Source of the DNA: Chloroflexota bacterium
GTDB taxonomy: Bacteria; Chloroflexota; Anaerolineae; B4-G1; DUEL01
Direction of reading: 5' to 3'
Assembly (NCBI GenBank): GCA_017743275.1
Contig: JAGHZG010000051.1
Coordinates: 1-8,542, forward strand
Length of the DNA stretch: 8,542 nt
Part shown: in pieces, positions 6,552 through 8,542 of the stretch
Layout of the letters: each line of letters starts with the position of its first letter
Position numbering within the stretch: the stretch's first letter is position 1
The notes under the pieces: generated by a model
What the model was told of the DNA's origin: nothing
The model's input: the letters and a program-made list of their open reading frames with translations, nothing else
Databases searched by the model: none
Position numbers and translations under genes: made by a program

Positions 6552-7677
6552 AGAGAATCTCCACCAGGGCCATCAGTCCGCCGTTGACCAGGGACTGGCC
6601 TCCCATCAGGATGGGAATGGGAACCTGTGCGGCGGCCCGGGCGAACTCCCGCAGGAAGGGGTCCCGCACCTCCTGCCAGCGGAGGAGGTCGGCATTGAAC
6701 CGGTCGGCGGGGGAGGGCCAGCCCCCCCGCGCGGCCATCAGGACGCGGGTGTCCATCAGAGCGGCCTCCGCCAGAGATGCCAGTTCAGTAAAAAAGCCAT
6801 CTATTCCCGCATATTCCAGAAAGTCGGCCAGGAGACTGCGCACTTCTCCCCGACGCAGGCGCCCACTGGCCACCATTCCCCGTTCCTCCACGAAGAGGCG
6901 CACCCAGCAACGGGTGGCCCGGTCCAGCGCCGCCCACGCCGCCGGAGACGAACGGCCAATGATGGTCAGGTGGCTCCCGTCCCGGGCCATCACCCCCAGG
7001 ATGGACTTCACCGTTCCCGTCATGGGGCCATAGGGACTATCTGCGCGACTGCCTTCCTCGTCCAGAGCGGCTCGCAGGCGCGGCCCGATGCGAGGATGGG
7101 CGCGGCAGATCAGCAGGTCGGCGGGCGTATCCAGGTCCAGACGGGTTGCGGCAGAGGGGGCCAGCGCCCGGGTGGGGACGTCCCACTCCTCGGAGAGGAC
7201 CCAGCCCAGGGCGTTATCCCGCTCCAGGAGGGCGATGCGAGGAGCCAGGGTCCGGGCAGGGTAGAACGCGATCCAGTCCGAAGAGTACAGGTTGTTGGTT
7301 ACGGCCTGGGGGTGGTCTCCGATAAAGTCGTCCAGCGCGCCGAACCAATCCTGCAGGCCCATCAGGGGCGCCGACCCGCCTCCGGCGTAGAGTACACGGT
7401 CGGCGCCCGCGCGCCGAATCAAATCGGCCAGCCGACGACCAAAGTGAAACGGTTCGCCGGGGCGGTCCACGTCCACTTCCAGCGGCAATCCCGGAAGGTC
7501 GGGGGCCCAGGAGGGGTCATCGGTGGCGATGATGGCCCGTTCCACCCGGTGGGTCTGCCGGAGCGTTTCCAGCAGGTCCTCAGCGGCAGCCTGATGGGCG
7601 CGTCGGAGCGTTTGCTCCACCGGGCTATCCCCCCATCCGCCGACCATCAGGATGAGGGTGATGGATTCGCCGCTCAA
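6535..7677 (-). CDS. Nucleotidyltransferase-like (GT-A-type) protein with unknown C-terminal domain
   Basis: I recognise only part of this 380-residue protein. Residues 1-195 look like a nucleotide-diphospho-sugar transferase (GT-A) fold: a first strand SITLILMVGGWGDS (5-18), ATDDPSW (51-57), VLYAGGGSAPLM (95-106), and RLDLDTPADLLICRAHP (179-195), which recalls the D-x-D-T-P-x-D-L signature of MobA/CofC-type enzymes. The canonical glycine-rich LAGGxSxRMG start motif is absent, so sugar or cofactor specificity cannot be given. Residues 205-380 form a second region with GPMTGTVKSILGVMARDGSH, DTRVLMAARGGWPSPADRF and PIPILMGGQSLVNGG; I cannot assign it. The start is TTG 7677, within a TTGA overlap with the hpf stop codon. 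It keeps the first predicted strand, which an internal ATG (residue 11) would remove. The gene sits between hpf and the NACHT-HEAT gene in one overlapping unit, suggesting a shared pathway or regulation. That it is a real gene is nearly certain; the fold call is moderate. Confidence 0.6.
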   Translation of the reverse strand: MSGESITLILMVGGWGDSPVEQTLRRAHQAAAEDLLETLRQTHRVERAIIATDDPSWAPDLPGLPLEVDVDRPGEPFHFGRRLADLIRRAGADRVLYAGGGSAPLMGLQDWFGALDDFIGDHPQAVTNNLYSSDWIAFYPARTLAPRIALLERDNALGWVLSEEWDVPTRALAPSAATRLDLDTPADLLICRAHPRIGPRLRAALDEEGSRADSPYGPMTGTVKSILGVMARDGSHLTIIGRSSPAAWAALDRATRCWVRLFVEERGMVASGRLRRGEVRSLLADFLEYAGIDGFFTELASLAEAALMDTRVLMAARGGWPSPADRFNADLLRWQEVRDPFLREFARAAAQVPIPILMGGQSLVNGGLMALVEILYGMAI

Positions 7678-8225
7678 CGCAATTCAGGAACGATCAGGCC
7701 GTAGTTACCGTCCTGGCGGCGGTAGATGACGTTGATGCCGCCCTCCTCGGCGTTCAGGAAGACGAAGAACTGATGGCCCAGGAGTTCCATCTGCTCAATG
7801 GCTTCCTCGGGCGTCATGGGGAACATCTCAAACCGCTTGACACGGACGACCTTGCCGGAGATGGCCTCTTCCGATGGAGGGGCCGCTTCTTCCCATTCCT
7901 CTTCTTCTCCTTCCACTCGCTGCCAGCGGTCCTGCCGCCGGGTCTTGTAGCGGGTAATCTGTCGCCGCATCTTGTCCAGGGCGGCGTCAATGGCGGTGAA
8001 CATGTCCGAGGCCCGCTCCTCGGCCCGCAGCATCACACGGGGGGTCCGGATGGTCAGTTGGGCGACCTGTCGCTGAGCGCTGGAGCGGGTGTTCTCCACA
8101 GAAAGGTCCACGCGAACATCGGTGATGTTCGGCAGATAGCGGCTCAACTTGCTGACTTTCTTCTCCACATACTCCTGGAGACGGGGGGTTAACTCCATAT
8201 TTCGGGTAAATAGTTGGATTTCCAT
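7674..8225 (-). CDS. hpf: Long-form ribosome hibernation promoting factor
   Basis: The 183-residue protein has the two-domain structure of long HPF. Residues 1-100 form the ribosome-binding beta-alpha-beta-beta-beta-alpha domain (starting MEIQLFTRNMELTPRLQEYV, with DMFTAIDAALDKMRRQITRYK near its end). An acidic linker follows (about 104-120, EGEEEEWEE). The C-terminal dimerisation domain covers 125-183 (KVVRVKRFEMFPMTPEEAIE, then FFVFLNAEEGGINVIYRRQDG and YGLIVPEL). In other bacteria long HPF binds the 30S decoding region and dimerises 70S ribosomes into inactive 100S particles during stasis or stress. ATG 8225 has a good ribosome site, GAGGTGA at 8229-8235. The stop codon overlaps the next gene's TTG start by four bases, so hpf is the first gene of a coupled operon. 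Stress or growth-phase control is expected from the family, but no promoter is clearly visible. Confidence 0.95.
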   Translation of the reverse strand: MEIQLFTRNMELTPRLQEYVEKKVSKLSRYLPNITDVRVDLSVENTRSSAQRQVAQLTIRTPRVMLRAEERASDMFTAIDAALDKMRRQITRYKTRRQDRWQRVEGEEEEWEEAAPPSEEAISGKVVRVKRFEMFPMTPEEAIEQMELLGHQFFVFLNAEEGGINVIYRRQDGNYGLIVPELR

Positions 8226-8228
8226 GGG

Positions 8229-8235
8229 TCACCTC
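8229..8235 (-). promoter_or_regulatory. Ribosome binding site of hpf
   Basis: On the minus strand this reads GAGGTGA, with GAGG six bases before the ATG at 8225. It fixes the hpf start. The 8-base word array begins only five bases further upstream. Confidence 0.8.
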
Positions 8236-8239
8236 GGGC

Positions 8240-8279
8240 TGGTAAATTGGTACATTGGTAGATTGGTACACTGGTAGGC
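8240..8279. repeat. Five tandem 8-base words (tggtaNNN) in the hpf leader
   Basis: Five contiguous units follow tggtaaat, tggtacat, tggtagat, tggtacac, tggtaggc. The first five bases are invariant and the last three vary. On the transcribed strand this gives a repeated TACCA word directly upstream of the hpf ribosome site. It could bind a protein in tandem or simply be slippage-derived; there is no direct evidence for either. Confidence 0.8.
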
Positions 8280-8280
8280 T

Positions 8281-8294
8281 GTAACTACCTACCC
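8281..8294 (+). repeat. Border motif copy 2 (gtaactacctaccc)
   Basis: This copy immediately follows the 8-base word array. With the inverted copy at 8410-8423 (13 of 14 positions matching) it forms inverted repeats around a 115-base segment holding the double palindrome. Confidence 0.7.
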
Positions 8295-8331
8295 GGGGGA
8301 CTCCGAGCAAGCGCCGTCAAAGACGCTGGCA

Positions 8332-8337
8332 AGTATA
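8332..8337 (-). promoter_or_regulatory. Possible -10 element for hpf operon
   Basis: On the minus strand this reads TATACT, one mismatch from the sigma-70 consensus, about 107 bases upstream of the hpf ATG. No matching -35 box is found 16-18 bases further upstream, where the double palindrome begins. Treat it as a weak candidate only. Confidence 0.2.
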
Positions 8338-8342
8338 CCCCT

Positions 8343-8390
8343 GTAGCGCAGGCCGCCAGGCCTGTATTCGCAGGCTAAAGCCTGCGCTAC
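8343..8390. repeat. Double palindrome, REP-like (gtagcgcaggc...gcctgcgctac)
   Basis: Outer arms gtagcgcaggc (8343-8353) and gcctgcgctac (8380-8390) are perfect 11-base inverted repeats. Inside, caggcc-gcca-ggcctg (8349-8364) and gcaggc-taaa-gcctgc (8370-8385) each form their own six-pair hairpin with a four-base loop. The segment can therefore fold as one long stem or as two adjacent hairpins. The form resembles the dispersed 'tgtagcgcaggc' palindromes I associate with many environmental bacterial genomes; that is recollection, not a search. No REP-associated transposase is in the window. Confidence 0.8.
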
Positions 8391-8409
8391 ATTATCTGTA
8401 AACGGGTCA

Positions 8410-8423
8410 GGGCAGGTAGTTAC
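8410..8423 (-). repeat. Border motif copy 3, inverted (gggcaggtagttac)
   Basis: The reverse complement is gtaactacctgccc. It is shared by two inverted pairs: with 8281-8294 around the double palindrome, and with 8488-8501 around the 15-base tandem array. The nine bases after it (8424-8432, ggtaggctg) also recur at 8273-8281. Confidence 0.7.
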
Positions 8424-8431
8424 GGTAGGCT

Positions 8432-8487
8432 GGTCATTGGTCATTCTGCCATTGGTCATTCTGTCATTGGTCATTCTGCCATTGGTC
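8432..8487. repeat. 15-base tandem array (ggtcattctgccatt), three full copies
   Basis: Full copies lie at 8439-8453, 8454-8468 (one c-to-t change) and 8469-8483, with a partial ggtcatt at 8432-8438 and ggtc at 8484-8487. The complementary strand could be read as repeated MTND/MTNG peptides, but no gene start or domain supports translation. Confidence 0.85.
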
Positions 8488-8501
8488 GTAATTACCTACC
8501 C
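8488..8501 (+). repeat. Border motif copy 4 (gtaattacctaccc)
   Basis: It directly follows the 15-base array and, with 8410-8423, gives the array inverted ends: extended by one base each side, 13 of 15 positions match. It has one a/t substitution against the commonest form, gtaactacc. Confidence 0.65.
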
Positions 8502-8542
8502 TGGTTCTGTTGGGCGGGGCGAGCCGTCCACGAATATTTCAC

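Larger units (their letters stand above)
8226..8542. other. Repeat-rich region upstream of hpf
   Basis: These 317 bases contain no credible gene. Going away from hpf they hold the hpf ribosome site, an 8-base word array (8240-8279), a border motif (8281-8294), 47 plain bases, a double palindrome (8343-8390), an inverted border motif (8410-8423), a 15-base tandem array (8432-8487) and a third border motif (8488-8501). The last 40 bases are unremarkable except for ccacgaatatttcac (8528-8542), which resembles the words in the 1911-1971 hairpin and is cut by the window edge. Confidence 0.8.

Noticed and set aside
4503..6587. 694-residue plus-strand open frame opposite the NACHT-HEAT gene
   Set aside because: It is a shadow of codon bias in a GC-rich gene; the minus-strand frame has a membrane segment, P-loop and HEAT repeats, while this one has none.
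8289..8474. 61-residue minus-strand frame with repeated MTND/MTNG peptides
   Set aside because: The peptide repeat simply translates the 15-base tandem array, with no ribosome site or recognisable protein beyond it.

Overview
The window is a GC-rich bacterial fragment with six protein-coding genes, all on the minus strand, so transcription runs from high to low coordinates. In that order they are: a long-form ribosome hibernation factor (hpf), a nucleotidyltransferase-like protein of unknown function, a membrane-anchored NACHT-type NTPase with HEAT repeats, transketolase (tkt), the formate dehydrogenase sulfurtransferase FdhD, and a lipoprotein cut off by the left end. Gene content, the Pro/Ala/Arg-rich proteins and the short-word intergenic repeats suggest a Chloroflexota (Anaerolineae-like) genome, probably from a metagenome. 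That placement is inference; no rRNA or tRNA is present to test it.

The first 19 bases are the Tn5 mosaic end used in Nextera libraries. They are not genomic, and the lipoprotein gene runs straight into them.

Layout: 1-19 adapter; 20-766 truncated lipoprotein; 767-1127 a 361-base gap with a perfect hairpin and an imperfect 93/94-base tandem repeat; 1128-1904 fdhD; 1911-1971 a large imperfect hairpin made of inverted 'ccacgaag' words, running from the last codons of tkt to just before the fdhD start; 1947-3953 tkt; 3954-4026 an array of 7-8 base words filling most of the tkt leader; 4041-6551 NACHT-HEAT protein; 6535-7677 nucleotidyltransferase-like protein; 7674-8225 hpf; 8226-8542 a repeat-rich region upstream of hpf.

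hpf, the nucleotidyltransferase-like gene and the NACHT-HEAT gene overlap by 4 and 17 bases and are very likely one translationally coupled operon. tkt and fdhD follow after gaps of 87 and 42 bases and may be co-transcribed, but both gaps consist of structured repeats. Tkt works in the pentose phosphate pathway, FdhD in maturation of molybdenum/tungsten formate dehydrogenases, and HPF in ribosome dimerisation during stasis. The two middle operon members have no assigned role.

The most unusual feature is the intergenic DNA. Most gaps carry a different family of short-word repeats, and a shared 14-base motif (GTAACTACCTRCCC-like) borders three of the repeat blocks.
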